Below are positions 1 through 7,791 of a stretch of DNA of 64,000 nt, in pieces; position 1 is the first letter of the stretch; each line of letters begins with the position of its first letter. A program made the position numbers and the translations under genes. Under the pieces are notes generated by a model. The model was not told where the DNA came from, ran no database searches, and saw only the letters and a program-made list of their open reading frames with translations. The DNA is from Dehalococcoidia bacterium UBA1222 (GTDB lineage: Bacteria; Chloroflexota; Dehalococcoidia; Dehalococcoidales; UBA1222), in assembly GCA_002309415.1 (NCBI GenBank), contig DBXC01000006.1:120738-184737 (forward strand), written 5' to 3'.

Positions 1-480
1 TGGGAGACTGGTCATGGATTCCCTGACGTCAGTCTTTTAGAACCGCTGGTTAAGGCATTAGGCATTTCTGTGATCGAACTGTTGTCAGGTAACGATATTT
101 GCAACAAGAATCAGGCATCCAACATGGCTAAAGGAAAGATCTATGTATGCCCGGTATGCGGTAACGTCATCAGGACCATTGGAGAAGCTGTGATCAGCTG
201 TTGCGGTATAACACTTCCTCCCATCGATCCTGAACCTGCTGATATTGACCATGAAATCCGTATTGAGATTGTTGAAGATGAGTACTATGTCACTGTAGAC
301 CATCCCATGACGAAGGATCATTACATCTCGTTCCTTGCCGCGGTATCGGATAACGGCATCCAGTTCATAAAGCTATATCCAGAGGGTGCTGCCGAAACCA
401 GATTTAAGATCTCGCGGGTCAAGAAGATCTACGCATACTGCAACAGGCATGGACTGTTCCATGCTGCTCCTTCCAAATGA
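1..480 (+). CDS. XRE-type HTH / desulfoferrodoxin-like fusion, 5' end cut by window edge
   Basis: The open frame runs in from base 1, so the N-terminus is missing; an internal GTG at 70 is unlikely to be the start. The first about 30 residues (WETG..PDVSLLEPLVKALG..ELLSG) match the end of a Cro/CI-type helix-turn-helix domain. A desulforedoxin-like knuckle follows (CPVCG, then CCG), then a superoxide-reductase-like fold with HPMTKDHYI, KLYPEG and CNRHGLF. In superoxide reductases the His residues, the Cys and the last His bind the catalytic iron. The first His ligand, usually in an EKHxP loop, is not evident, so catalysis is doubtful. By family this is a predicted redox- or iron-sensing transcription regulator; that role is inferred. 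Confidence 0.8.
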   Translation, partial: WETGHGFPDVSLLEPLVKALGISVIELLSGNDICNKNQASNMAKGKIYVCPVCGNVIRTIGEAVISCCGITLPPIDPEPADIDHEIRIEIVEDEYYVTVDHPMTKDHYISFLAAVSDNGIQFIKLYPEGAAETRFKISRVKKIYAYCNRHGLFHAAPSK

Positions 481-532
481 CGGAATGATTTCACTGCGAC
501 AGGCTATTTCAAATTTGATAAGATAATGCATT

Positions 533-2332
533 ATGAGATATCCCGATAAGATCCTGTCGCAAGTCGAGAAACCAGCCAGATACACCGGCGGGGAATGGAA
601 CAGTTCACAAAAGGACTGGGATAAGACTCAATTCCACATTGCACTCAGTTACCCCGATGTCTATGAGATCGGTACATCCAACATGGCGGTGGGACTCTTA
701 TATGAGACTCTCAACAACAATAAAGATGTCGACTGTGAAAGGGTATTTATGCCCTGGGTCGATATGCTCAATCTCCTCCATGAGAACAATCTGCCCCTGA
801 TCTCTCTTGAGAACGGCAGACCGCTGAAAGACTTCGATGCGGTTGGTATATCTATTGGTTACGAAATGACCTTTACCAATATCCTCACTATCCTTGATCT
901 GGGAGGTATACCCGTAAAGGCTTCTGAGAGGACCGATGCCGATCCGCTCATCATTGGCGGTGGTTCTTCCTGCTATAATCCTGAACCTGTCGCTGATTTC
1001 TTCGATATGTTCGTCATCGGGGAGTGCGAGGACCTCATTTTGTCTCTTATCGACAAGTTTTTGGTGTGCAGTATTAACGGACGTTTGGATAAGAAAAAGT
1101 TCCTGGTGGCTGTTTCAGAGCTTCCTGGGGTCTATGTTCCGTCTCTTTATAAGCCCAGATATCATGATGGAGAATTTGACGGTCTTGAGGCCGTTGATGG
1201 TGCTCCTTTGAAGATACGCAGACAGATTGCCAAAGACCTTCCTTTTGCGGCGACTCATCCGATCATGCCTTATATCGAAGCGGTGCATGACAGGGCAGGC
1301 GTCGAGATCGCCCGCGGATGTACCAGAGGATGCCGTTTCTGCAATGCAGGCATCATCTATCGTCCTGTTCGAGAGCGTCCCATCGACGACGTCATGAACG
1401 CTATCCGCGATTGTATCGACCATACCGGATATGACGAAGTCTCCTTAGTCTCTCTGTCTTCCGGTGATTATTCCAAGATCGATGAACTGCTTGCCCGTAT
1501 CCGACACGAATACGGAGACAGTCTTACAGTTTCGCTCCCCAGTCTCAGATTGGATCAGCATTCGCTTGAATTGCTCGAATCTATGTCGGCATCCCGCAAG
1601 AGTGGTCTTACCTTTGCTCCTGAAGCGGGCTCAGAACATATGCAGCGTATCATCAATAAATACATCAAACGCGAAGAACTGTTAGAAACTTCATCACTGG
1701 CCTTCGCCAAGGGATGGACCGGTTTGAAACTATACTTCATGATCGGTCTTCCCGAGGAAGAGATGGATGACGTGCAGGGTATCGTCGATCTGGTGAAAGC
1801 AGTTCAGCAGACGGGCAGGAGCCGACGCTGTCAGATAAGACTCGGTGTCGCCAACTTTGTTCCAAAACCCCATACTCCTTTCCAGTGGGAAGGACAGCAT
1901 ACCGGCGAGGTCTTGGCTGCCAAACATGATCTTTTGAAGACTCAATTGAGCCGTATGAACGTAAAGATCAATTGGACCGATACTGATGTTTCTGTCATGG
2001 AAGCAGCCCTTTCAAGAGGTGACCGCAGACTGTGTGAAGTCATCTATAAAGCATGGAAATCAGGTGCTGTACTCGATACTTGGAGTGAATGCTTCGACTT
2101 TTCGATTTGGAAACGTGCTTTTGAAGATTGCGGGCTAGATCTCTATCATTTTGCCCAGTATAAGAGGACTACTGATATGGCACTTCCCTGGGAGCATCTC
2201 GACATGGGAATCTCCAAGTCGTTCCTTCTCAGAGAGCTTAAGAAAGCTCATGACGGTGAGCTGACGGATGATTGCCGACACGGCTGCAACGGATGCGGAC
2301 TCAGTAAGTCCGAATGTTCTATGATGCGCTAG
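533..2332 (+). CDS. B12-binding/radical SAM protein, TIGR03960 family
   Basis: A 599-residue protein. The N-terminal about 220 residues look like a cobalamin-binding-type Rossmann region (GGGSSCYNPEP). A radical SAM core follows, with the cluster motif CTRGCRFC at about residues 263-270. The C-terminus carries a further Cys-rich motif (CRHGCNGCG) that could bind a second cluster or metal. TIGR03960 proteins are common in anaerobes, often beside a DUF2344 partner, which is not visible here; their reaction is unknown. The ATG at 533 has no good Shine-Dalgarno, but homologous sequence begins at once (YPDKILSQVEKPARY). The last 14 bases overlap the convergent gene on the other strand. Confidence 0.85.
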   Translation: MRYPDKILSQVEKPARYTGGEWNSSQKDWDKTQFHIALSYPDVYEIGTSNMAVGLLYETLNNNKDVDCERVFMPWVDMLNLLHENNLPLISLENGRPLKDFDAVGISIGYEMTFTNILTILDLGGIPVKASERTDADPLIIGGGSSCYNPEPVADFFDMFVIGECEDLILSLIDKFLVCSINGRLDKKKFLVAVSELPGVYVPSLYKPRYHDGEFDGLEAVDGAPLKIRRQIAKDLPFAATHPIMPYIEAVHDRAGVEIARGCTRGCRFCNAGIIYRPVRERPIDDVMNAIRDCIDHTGYDEVSLVSLSSGDYSKIDELLARIRHEYGDSLTVSLPSLRLDQHSLELLESMSASRKSGLTFAPEAGSEHMQRIINKYIKREELLETSSLAFAKGWTGLKLYFMIGLPEEEMDDVQGIVDLVKAVQQTGRSRRCQIRLGVANFVPKPHTPFQWEGQHTGEVLAAKHDLLKTQLSRMNVKINWTDTDVSVMEAALSRGDRRLCEVIYKAWKSGAVLDTWSECFDFSIWKRAFEDCGLDLYHFAQYKRTTDMALPWEHLDMGISKSFLLRELKKAHDGELTDDCRHGCNGCGLSKSECSMMR

Positions 2333-2672
2333 CTTCTTTTTCCAGCTTCTTCTTTTCTTTCATCGTAGCGATGACGTGTTTCATGGCCATGATTGGATGA
2401 TGGAAGATCATCCTTGGTCCGGAATAACGCATGATTATTCTGATTTTTTCCCGCATTTCGGGTTTATAGCAGTGAACCCGGCAGTTGGAACAGAATGTCT
2501 TGCTTTCCATGAATGGGCATTTATCAGTTCGGGTTACCGCATAATTGGTCGTCTCTCTGCATTCTTCGCAGAGCTGTTTCTTTGGAGTCTTATGGACTTC
2601 ATGACAATAGAGCATGATCATGTCGCTGACGACACGCTTTTCATACTCTCTTTTCGTTTCGTTTTTGGGCAT
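2319..2672 (-). CDS. Nitrous oxide-stimulated promoter family protein (YgbA-like)
   Basis: A 117-residue protein rich in Cys and basic residues. The pattern LYCHEVH, LCEEC, KCPFM, FCSNCRVHCYKPEMREKIR and MRYSGPRM is typical of the YgbA_NO family (PF11756). These are small, probably metal-binding cytoplasmic proteins linked to nitrosative stress in enterobacteria; the molecular role is unknown. It starts 4 bp after the stop of the upstream cytidylyltransferase-like gene on the same strand, so the two are likely cotranscribed. Its end overlaps the convergent radical SAM gene by 14 bp. Confidence 0.85.
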   Translation of the reverse strand: MPKNETKREYEKRVVSDMIMLYCHEVHKTPKKQLCEECRETTNYAVTRTDKCPFMESKTFCSNCRVHCYKPEMREKIRIIMRYSGPRMIFHHPIMAMKHVIATMKEKKKLEKEASAS

Positions 2673-2675
2673 TGA

Positions 2676-3347
2676 TTATGCGTTATCGATGCGTTTCTGG
2701 ATGAAGTCGGCAAAGATGTCGAAGTCTTCCAGAGTCTTGATCTCGGTATTGTTCTTGTCGCCCTTTGATGTTGCGATGGACTTGCCGTAGAGCAGCATCA
2801 GAGTGGAAGGTGCATTGTAGCGGCCTTCGTCAGGATTGGCTTCAGTGGCACGAAGATAAAGATCGGTCAGTTCGCCATAGTGATAGCACTGAGGGAAGTT
2901 GTTGAACATATCTGAATCAGCGACGGTCTCTTCTGTACCATCGTTGTTGGGGTCTGAGATAACGGCATGATACTCTTCGCACTGCTTGAAAGCATCTTCG
3001 ATGATGCTGGGGTCGAACATGGGGAGTGCGGCATCGTAGAAGAGTACGTTGCTGTTGTATTCCATCATATCGGAGATACCGAGAAGACCGTTTACGTAAT
3101 TCTCTTCTTCGCATTCACCGGGAGGAACGATGACCATGGTCTTCTGCAGGGCATATGATTCGAAAAGACCTGCCATTTCTTCTTCCAAGGATTGCGGGCA
3201 TACTACTTCGATGAGCTCGATGCAGTCTAGGTGTTCCAGTGTTTCGAGTGTCCAGGCGATGAAAGGCTTGCCTTTGATTTCTCTGAACATATCGCGGGTA
3301 GTGAGTCCGTCGTTATGATCACATGCAAAAAGGATGACTGCATTCAT
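2676..3347 (-). CDS. Divergent IspD-like nucleotidyltransferase
   Basis: A 223-residue protein whose layout resembles 2-C-methyl-D-erythritol 4-phosphate cytidylyltransferase and related GT-A nucleotidyltransferases. It has an N-terminal strand (MNAVILFACDH), the GKPFIAWTLETLE segment, a FYDAALPMF stretch where IspD has HDAARP, and a C-terminal SKGDKNNTEIKTLEDFDIF segment like the IspD end. The nucleotide-binding Gly-rich loop (AAGxGxR) is replaced by FACDHNDGLTTRD, and the Arg of HDAARP is Leu. The fold is likely kept, but normal CTP-dependent catalysis is doubtful. It heads a two-gene unit with the YgbA-like gene. Confidence 0.6.
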   Translation of the reverse strand: MNAVILFACDHNDGLTTRDMFREIKGKPFIAWTLETLEHLDCIELIEVVCPQSLEEEMAGLFESYALQKTMVIVPPGECEEENYVNGLLGISDMMEYNSNVLFYDAALPMFDPSIIEDAFKQCEEYHAVISDPNNDGTEETVADSDMFNNFPQCYHYGELTDLYLRATEANPDEGRYNAPSTLMLLYGKSIATSKGDKNNTEIKTLEDFDIFADFIQKRIDNA

Positions 3348-3423
3348 TTAAGTGATTCTCCTTGGAAAAATAAGTACTTGTTTATCGTACAGTGTTAGCC
3401 CGTTTCTTTCAACGCGTGAGTGT

Positions 3424-3452
3424 TTGTCATGCATGTTGTTTTGGGTTAAAAT
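3424..3452 (+). promoter_or_regulatory. Sigma-70-type promoter for the membrane protein at 3463
   Basis: A TTGTCA -35 element (3424-3429), a 17-bp spacer and a TAAAAT -10 element (3447-3452). A transcript would begin near 3459, only about 4 nt before the ATG at 3463, and there is no Shine-Dalgarno in between. The mRNA would be leaderless or nearly so. Confidence 0.6.
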
Positions 3453-3462
3453 CAAATCCGTT

Positions 3463-3810
3463 ATGAAACTGTACGAAAGCTATAAGAAAGACGAACAGGG
3501 CAATCCTAGAAGTAACAACCTGGGCTGTGCCATTGGTCTTGCTTTCTTTCTTGGTGGTCCTGCCGTCATCGTCTCTCTCTACAATTTCATCAAGGCTCCT
3601 GCTGATAGATGGCCTAACCTGGCGGCATCTATCTTCCTCGTCTTTGCTTTGGCATTCCTTTTCTTCACCGTATCACGACGATCTTCGATCAAACGTGAAG
3701 AATATGTTTCTAAGTATGACCGTTCAGTACAGCGTGCCGATGATCCCAACAAAGACGTTGTGGAAGCCGATTTCAAAGACGTCACAGAAAAAGACGATAA
3801 AGCCGAATAG
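3463..3810 (+). CDS. Small two-TM membrane protein of unknown function
   Basis: A 115-residue protein when started at the ATG at 3463; an upstream in-frame start at 3352 would place the promoter inside the gene. It has a short polar N-terminus, two hydrophobic segments (about residues 20-42, LGCAIGLAFFLGGPAVIVSL; about 51-68, AASIFLVFALAFLFFTV) and a charged C-terminal tail rich in Lys, Asp and Glu. No family is recognised. The downstream acetyltransferase begins 5 bp after its stop, so both probably share a transcript. Confidence 0.6.
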   Translation: MKLYESYKKDEQGNPRSNNLGCAIGLAFFLGGPAVIVSLYNFIKAPADRWPNLAASIFLVFALAFLFFTVSRRSSIKREEYVSKYDRSVQRADDPNKDVVEADFKDVTEKDDKAE

Positions 3811-3815
3811 ATTCC

Positions 3816-4364
3816 ATGTCATTAGAAACTGAACGTATCATCATGCGTCGCTGGCAAGAAAGCGATGCCGAATCCCTTTTTAAATACGCCAGTGATCCAG
3901 CTGTCGGACCGATTGCCGGTTGGCCAGTACATAAGAACATCGATGAAAGCCTTGAAGTCATCAAGAACGTTTTCTGCGGTAAAGAAGCTTATGCTATCTG
4001 TTTGAAGACCGATGGAAAAGCCATCGGTGCTATCGAATTGCTCTTGAATGGTCATACCAATGCAACTGATCGTGATGATGAGTGTGAACTGGGATTCTGG
4101 ATCGGTAAACCATTTTGGAACCAGGGCCTTGTTACTGAGGCATCTGTCGAGATGCTCAGACATGCTTTCGAAGACCTTGGCATGAATAAGGTCTGGTGCA
4201 GGTACTATGACGGGAATGACAGATCCAAACGTGTTCAGGAAAAGCTGGGATTCACATATCAGCGCACTGACTACGACGTGGATGTTCCGCTGTTAGGTGA
4301 AAAGCGTACCAGTCATGTGAACTGCATGACGAAAGAACAGTGGAATGATAGGGAAGTTTCTTAG
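3816..4364 (+). CDS. GNAT N-acetyltransferase, RimJ/RimL-like
   Basis: A 182-residue protein. It opens with the usual ribosomal-protein-acetyltransferase pattern (LETERIIMRRWQESDAESLFKYASDP). It has ELGFWIGKPFWNQGLVTEAS in the acetyl-CoA-binding region and a final segment (NDRSKRVQEKLGFTYQRTD) matching the Acetyltransf_3 fold. Family members acetylate protein N-termini or small amines; the substrate cannot be told from sequence. It lies 5 bp after the small membrane protein and converges on tRNA-Ser. Confidence 0.85.
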   Translation: MSLETERIIMRRWQESDAESLFKYASDPAVGPIAGWPVHKNIDESLEVIKNVFCGKEAYAICLKTDGKAIGAIELLLNGHTNATDRDDECELGFWIGKPFWNQGLVTEASVEMLRHAFEDLGMNKVWCRYYDGNDRSKRVQEKLGFTYQRTDYDVDVPLLGEKRTSHVNCMTKEQWNDREVS

Positions 4365-4375
4365 GAAGTTAGTGG

Positions 4376-4464
4376 CGGAGAGAGTGGGATTCGAACCCAC
4401 GATAGTGTTTGCACACTATACACGATTTCCAGTCGCGCCTGTTCGGCCACTCCAGCATCTCTCC
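4376..4464 (-). tRNA. tRNA-Ser (anticodon GGA)
   Basis: The minus strand folds into a complete class II tRNA. The acceptor stem is GGAGAGA/TCTCTCC. The anticodon loop CTGGAAA reads GGA. A long variable arm (TAGTGT/ACACTA) is typical of tRNA-Ser, and the T arm is GTGGG-TTCGAAT-CCCAC. The discriminator base is G, and a genomically encoded CCA follows at 4375-4373. Confidence 0.97.
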
Positions 4465-4520
4465 GTGGTTTGACCAGCAAAAGGTATTTTATCTTAAATC
4501 TTTTTATTATTCAATTTGTG

Positions 4521-4549
4521 GCGGCAGACCGAGTAAAACGGCCTGCCGC
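4521..4549 (-). terminator. Hairpin after the membrane-anchored HTH gene, weak terminator
   Basis: GCGGCAG (4521-4527) pairs with CTGCCGC (4543-4549), just beyond the stop of the minus-strand HTH gene. The sequence after the stem on that strand is AT-rich but has no clean U tract, so termination is only probable. Confidence 0.4.
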
Positions 4550-4556
4550 TTAGGTG

Positions 4557-4907
4557 TTATTGCCTTACTTCTTTGAGCAGGTCTTCCGGCGCAATACCAT
4601 ACAATTTGGCCAGTGCAATGAGATTGGTAGTGCTTGGATCTGATTGCCCGCTCTCCCATTTGGATACTGCCTGACGGCTGATTCCGATGGCCTCTGCTAC
4701 GAATTCCTGGGTCATCATGCAATCCGTACGATGATTCTTGAGTACTTCTCCCAGTGTCTTTGCGTTTTTAGCTTTCTCTTCTCTGGCAGGTTTTGAATTG
4801 ATGTATTTTCTGAGTGCCTTGATAAGAAGATAGATGAGGTAGCCCACAAGTACTGCGGCAGCAAGGATAAGGATAACAAAGATGATGGTTACTCCAGCTC
4901 TTGCCAT
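4557..4907 (-). CDS. Membrane-anchored XRE-family HTH protein
   Basis: A 116-residue protein. The start at 4907 is chosen for its strong AAAGGAG sequence about 8 bases upstream. Residues about 5-33 form one hydrophobic helix (VTIIFVILILAAAVLVGYLI), followed by a basic linker. The C-terminal 65 residues are a Cro/CI-type HTH (LGEVLKNHRTDCMMTQEFVAEAIGIS, RQAVSKWESGQSDPS). An N-terminal anchor with a cytoplasmic HTH suggests a regulator held at the membrane. It is divergent from the radical SAM gene at 5093, which it might control; that is inference. Confidence 0.8.
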   Translation of the reverse strand: MARAGVTIIFVILILAAAVLVGYLIYLLIKALRKYINSKPAREEKAKNAKTLGEVLKNHRTDCMMTQEFVAEAIGISRQAVSKWESGQSDPSTTNLIALAKLYGIAPEDLLKEVRQ

Positions 4908-5092
4908 AGTTCGTCTCCTTTCTTGCTGCCAATATAGTAATAAAAACTCGGTTGCTCTACCAACTATCGCGCAACTTTTCGGTTGCATCAGTAAAGAATC
5001 GGGATATCTTTTGATTTTTATTACAAAAAGTTGTCCATTCGGGATGTTAGAATCATATCGAAATATGGTAGAGAGAGAAAGGCGGTGATGTC

Positions 5093-6118
5093 ATGAAAGA
5101 AGCTTATCTGTATATGGAGATGGAAGAAGGGAAGGTCGCCTGCGGAGTATGTCCCAGACACTGCCTTATCCCTGAGAACTTCGTCGGTTTCTGCCGGATG
5201 TATGTCAATCTCAGGGGCACCCTTTACAGCCTCAATTACGGAAAGATCTCTTCTTACACCATGGATCCCATCGAGAAGAAACCTCTCTATCATTTTGCAC
5301 CCGGTACTGATATCTTTTCTGTCGGGAGCTGGGGGTGCAATTTCCACTGCAAAGGATGTCAGAATTCTGCGATAGCATGTATCGATCGTGCTGAGGATTC
5401 TATTGAGATGTCCCCGGAGGAACTGGTAGCAACAGCATTGGAAGAGAATGCAAAAGGCATCGCTTTCACCTATAACGAACCGACAGTAAGTTTTGAATAC
5501 ACTCTCGATACATTCAAGCTCGCACACGAGAAAGGGCTATACACGGTCTATGTGACAAATGGTTTCCAGTCTAGTTCAGCACTGCGGATGATCAGTCCTT
5601 ATCTCGATGTCTACCGAGTTGACATCAAAGCTTTCAAAGAGGATTCGTTCAAATTCCAGACCGGTATGTCCAAATACATGACTGTTCTAAAGAACGCCAT
5701 CCAGGCCAAGCACAATTACGGCATGCATGTCGAAGTCGTCACTAACCTGATCCCCAAGGTCAATGATACCGATGAGGAACTGACGGGACTTGCACAGTGG
5801 ATTGCAAGTGAACTGGGAAAAGACACTCCGTGGCATGTCACTAGATTCTTCCCTAGGAACAAGATGCTGACCCATGAGAGCACTCCTTTTGCGACTATCA
5901 AGCGTGCATATGACATCGGTAAGAAAGCAGGACTCGAATATGTCTATGCCGGGAATATCGATGAGAGATTCGCATCCGATACGGTATGCCCGGGATGCGG
6001 TGCCACTGTTATCGAGAGGATGGGGTATAGGGTCCGACGTTTTGGTATCGAAGACGGCAAATGCAAGGCATGCGGGCACGATCTGAACATCCACTCTGGC
6101 ATCAAGAGTACAGACTGA
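5093..6118 (+). CDS. amrS: AmmeMemoRadiSam system radical SAM enzyme
   Basis: A 341-residue protein of the PflA-like radical SAM group that accompanies MEMO1 and AMMECR1 proteins. The N-terminus has the paired-Cys segment CGVCPRHCLIPENFVGFCR. The catalytic cluster motif CNFHCKGC lies at about residues 82-89, and GIAFTYNEPTVSFEY is characteristic of the family. The C-terminus has a zinc-ribbon-like pair, CPGCG and CKACG. An AAAGGCGGTG sequence precedes the ATG. The MEMO-AMMECR1 fusion follows 72 bp downstream. The modification made by this system has not been established. Confidence 0.9.
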   Translation: MKEAYLYMEMEEGKVACGVCPRHCLIPENFVGFCRMYVNLRGTLYSLNYGKISSYTMDPIEKKPLYHFAPGTDIFSVGSWGCNFHCKGCQNSAIACIDRAEDSIEMSPEELVATALEENAKGIAFTYNEPTVSFEYTLDTFKLAHEKGLYTVYVTNGFQSSSALRMISPYLDVYRVDIKAFKEDSFKFQTGMSKYMTVLKNAIQAKHNYGMHVEVVTNLIPKVNDTDEELTGLAQWIASELGKDTPWHVTRFFPRNKMLTHESTPFATIKRAYDIGKKAGLEYVYAGNIDERFASDTVCPGCGATVIERMGYRVRRFGIEDGKCKACGHDLNIHSGIKSTD

Positions 6119-6190
6119 TTTCAAGCTATTTATCGTTCCTTAAGCTATAATTAGATATGACTGATCCATATCTCTTATAGGAGCGGTGAC

Positions 6191-7516
6191 ATGACTGACA
6201 GACCTTCTGCGATAGCCGGGCGTTTTTATCCTAAGGATCCATCTGAGCTCAATGCTCTTCTTGACTCTTATTTAGTCTCTGGAATGCCTAAGAGAGATGC
6301 ATATGGAGTGATGTGTCCTCATGCCGGTTATATGTATTCAGGTATCGTTACCGGAAGGTGTCTTTCCGAAGTGAATGTTCCTGATACAGTCGTCATCATG
6401 TGCCCTAATCATACCGGTCTGGGAAAGCCGTTTTCAGTATGGCCTGACGGCAATTGGCAGACTCCTCTTGGTACCGTTCCTGTTGATACGGGATTTACGA
6501 AGAAGCTCTTGTCGAATTCGTCGCTGTTTGAGGCAGATTGTTCTCCGCATATCATGGAGCATGCGGTTGAAGTAATGGTTCCGTTCCTCCAGCGTTTGAA
6601 TCCTAATGTTTCTATCGTACCTATCGTAGTGAGGAACACTAATAACCAGACCTATGAAGCGCTGGGACATGATATGGCCGAGACCATAAAACAATGTGGT
6701 GGTATCGGGAAAGTGATGATGCTGGGATCGTCCGATATGACTCATTACGAACCACATGATAATGCCACCCGTAAGGACCGTATTGCTTTAGACGAGATCG
6801 AAAAACTGGACTTTAGAAACCTTCAGGCCAAGCTGACTGCCAACCGTATCACTATGTGCGGTGATGCGGCCGTTTCAGTCATGATTGCAGCGTCTGTTGA
6901 ACTTGGTGCCGACCATGCGGAAACTTTGATGTATAGGACTTCAGGTGATGCTTGTGGAGATTATTCGGCAGTCGTCGGTTATGCCGCTGTCATCATTCCG
7001 AACGATGTGTGCAGCGAGCCTGTTAAGCTGGCCTATGAGACCATTAATACTTTCCTCAAAGAGGGAAAACTCGTCGATGTTCCTGCTGATCCAACTCTCG
7101 GAGGCATCCAGAGAGCAGGTTGTTTTGTTTCGATTCATGAGTACGGAGAACTCCGTGGTTGTATCGGTACCATCATGCCGACTCAGCCAACGATTGCTCA
7201 GGAGATCATCCATAATGCCATTAGTGCATCGACCAGAGATCCTCGTTTTGAACCTATCTCAGCAGCTGAACTGCCGTATCTTGAGATAAACGTGGATATC
7301 CTCACTCCGCCTGAACCCATCGAGAGCGAAGCTGAGCTGGATGTAAAACGCTATGGATGTATAGTCGAATGCCGTGAGAGACGCGGTCTCTTACTGCCTG
7401 ATCTTGAAGGCGTGGATACGGTCGAACAGCAGATCGATATCTGCCGCAGAAAAGGCGGAATAGGGCATACTGAGCCTGTTCAGCTCTATCGGTTCGAAGT
7501 CAAGAGATACAAATAG
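6191..7516 (+). CDS. amrB-amrA: MEMO1-AMMECR1 fusion (AmmeMemoRadiSam proteins B and A)
   Basis: A 441-residue two-domain protein. Residues about 1-265 are a MEMO/LigB-type dioxygenase-fold domain (AIAGRFYPKDPSELNALLD, CPHAGYMYSG, MCPNHTGLG, GSSDMTHYEP). These His and Asp residues match those that bind metal in relatives. Residues about 275-441 are the AMMECR1 domain (FVSIHEYGELRGCIGTI, NAISASTRDPRFEPI, ending in LYRFEVKRY). AMMECR1 and MEMO are separate genes in many organisms; the fusion supports joint action. A GGAGCGG sequence lies before the ATG. It stops 2 bp from the convergent small antitoxin-like gene. Confidence 0.92.
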   Translation: MTDRPSAIAGRFYPKDPSELNALLDSYLVSGMPKRDAYGVMCPHAGYMYSGIVTGRCLSEVNVPDTVVIMCPNHTGLGKPFSVWPDGNWQTPLGTVPVDTGFTKKLLSNSSLFEADCSPHIMEHAVEVMVPFLQRLNPNVSIVPIVVRNTNNQTYEALGHDMAETIKQCGGIGKVMMLGSSDMTHYEPHDNATRKDRIALDEIEKLDFRNLQAKLTANRITMCGDAAVSVMIAASVELGADHAETLMYRTSGDACGDYSAVVGYAAVIIPNDVCSEPVKLAYETINTFLKEGKLVDVPADPTLGGIQRAGCFVSIHEYGELRGCIGTIMPTQPTIAQEIIHNAISASTRDPRFEPISAAELPYLEINVDILTPPEPIESEAELDVKRYGCIVECRERRGLLLPDLEGVDTVEQQIDICRRKGGIGHTEPVQLYRFEVKRYK

Positions 7517-7518
7517 CG

Positions 7519-7707
7519 CTAAGCGCCGAATGTGAATCCGCCGAATCCAATGAAGTTGTTGTTGGTGAAACCGTGAGATCCCTTTTCGAAACGGATCTTT
7601 TGGATGAGTGCTTCTTTGAATGCCTGCTCTATGGTGACTGAGTGGAGCTGTGCATATTCTTCAACGAGCTGTTTTTCTTCTTCATCGATTTCAAATGTGA
7701 TAGTCAT
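7519..7707 (-). CDS. RelB/DUF6290-like ribbon-helix-helix antitoxin, orphan
   Basis: A 62-residue protein. It opens with a ribbon-helix-helix-like pattern (MTITFEIDEEEKQLVEEYAQLHS, then TIEQAFKEALIQKIR), as in RelB-family antitoxins annotated DUF6290. The last about 20 residues (GSHGFTNNNFIGFGGFTFGA) are rich in Gly, Phe and Asn, unlike the usual toxin-binding tail. An AAGGAGC sequence precedes the ATG. No toxin gene lies on either side: one neighbour is the MEMO fusion and the other is rarA. Confidence 0.65.
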   Translation of the reverse strand: MTITFEIDEEEKQLVEEYAQLHSVTIEQAFKEALIQKIRFEKGSHGFTNNNFIGFGGFTFGA

Positions 7708-7779
7708 TTTGATTTAGCTCCTTCAGTTTTTATCTACTTAAATCATAGCTCAATATGAAAATGTTGGACAGATTAAGGG

Positions 7780-7785
7780 TATAAT
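7780..7785 (+). promoter_or_regulatory. -10 element of rarA, close to the start codon
   Basis: A perfect TATAAT lies 6 nt before the rarA ATG at 7792. Initiation at the usual distance would start the transcript at or next to the A of the ATG, giving a leaderless mRNA. No -35 match or Shine-Dalgarno is visible. Confidence 0.5.
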
Positions 7786-7791
7786 AATCGC

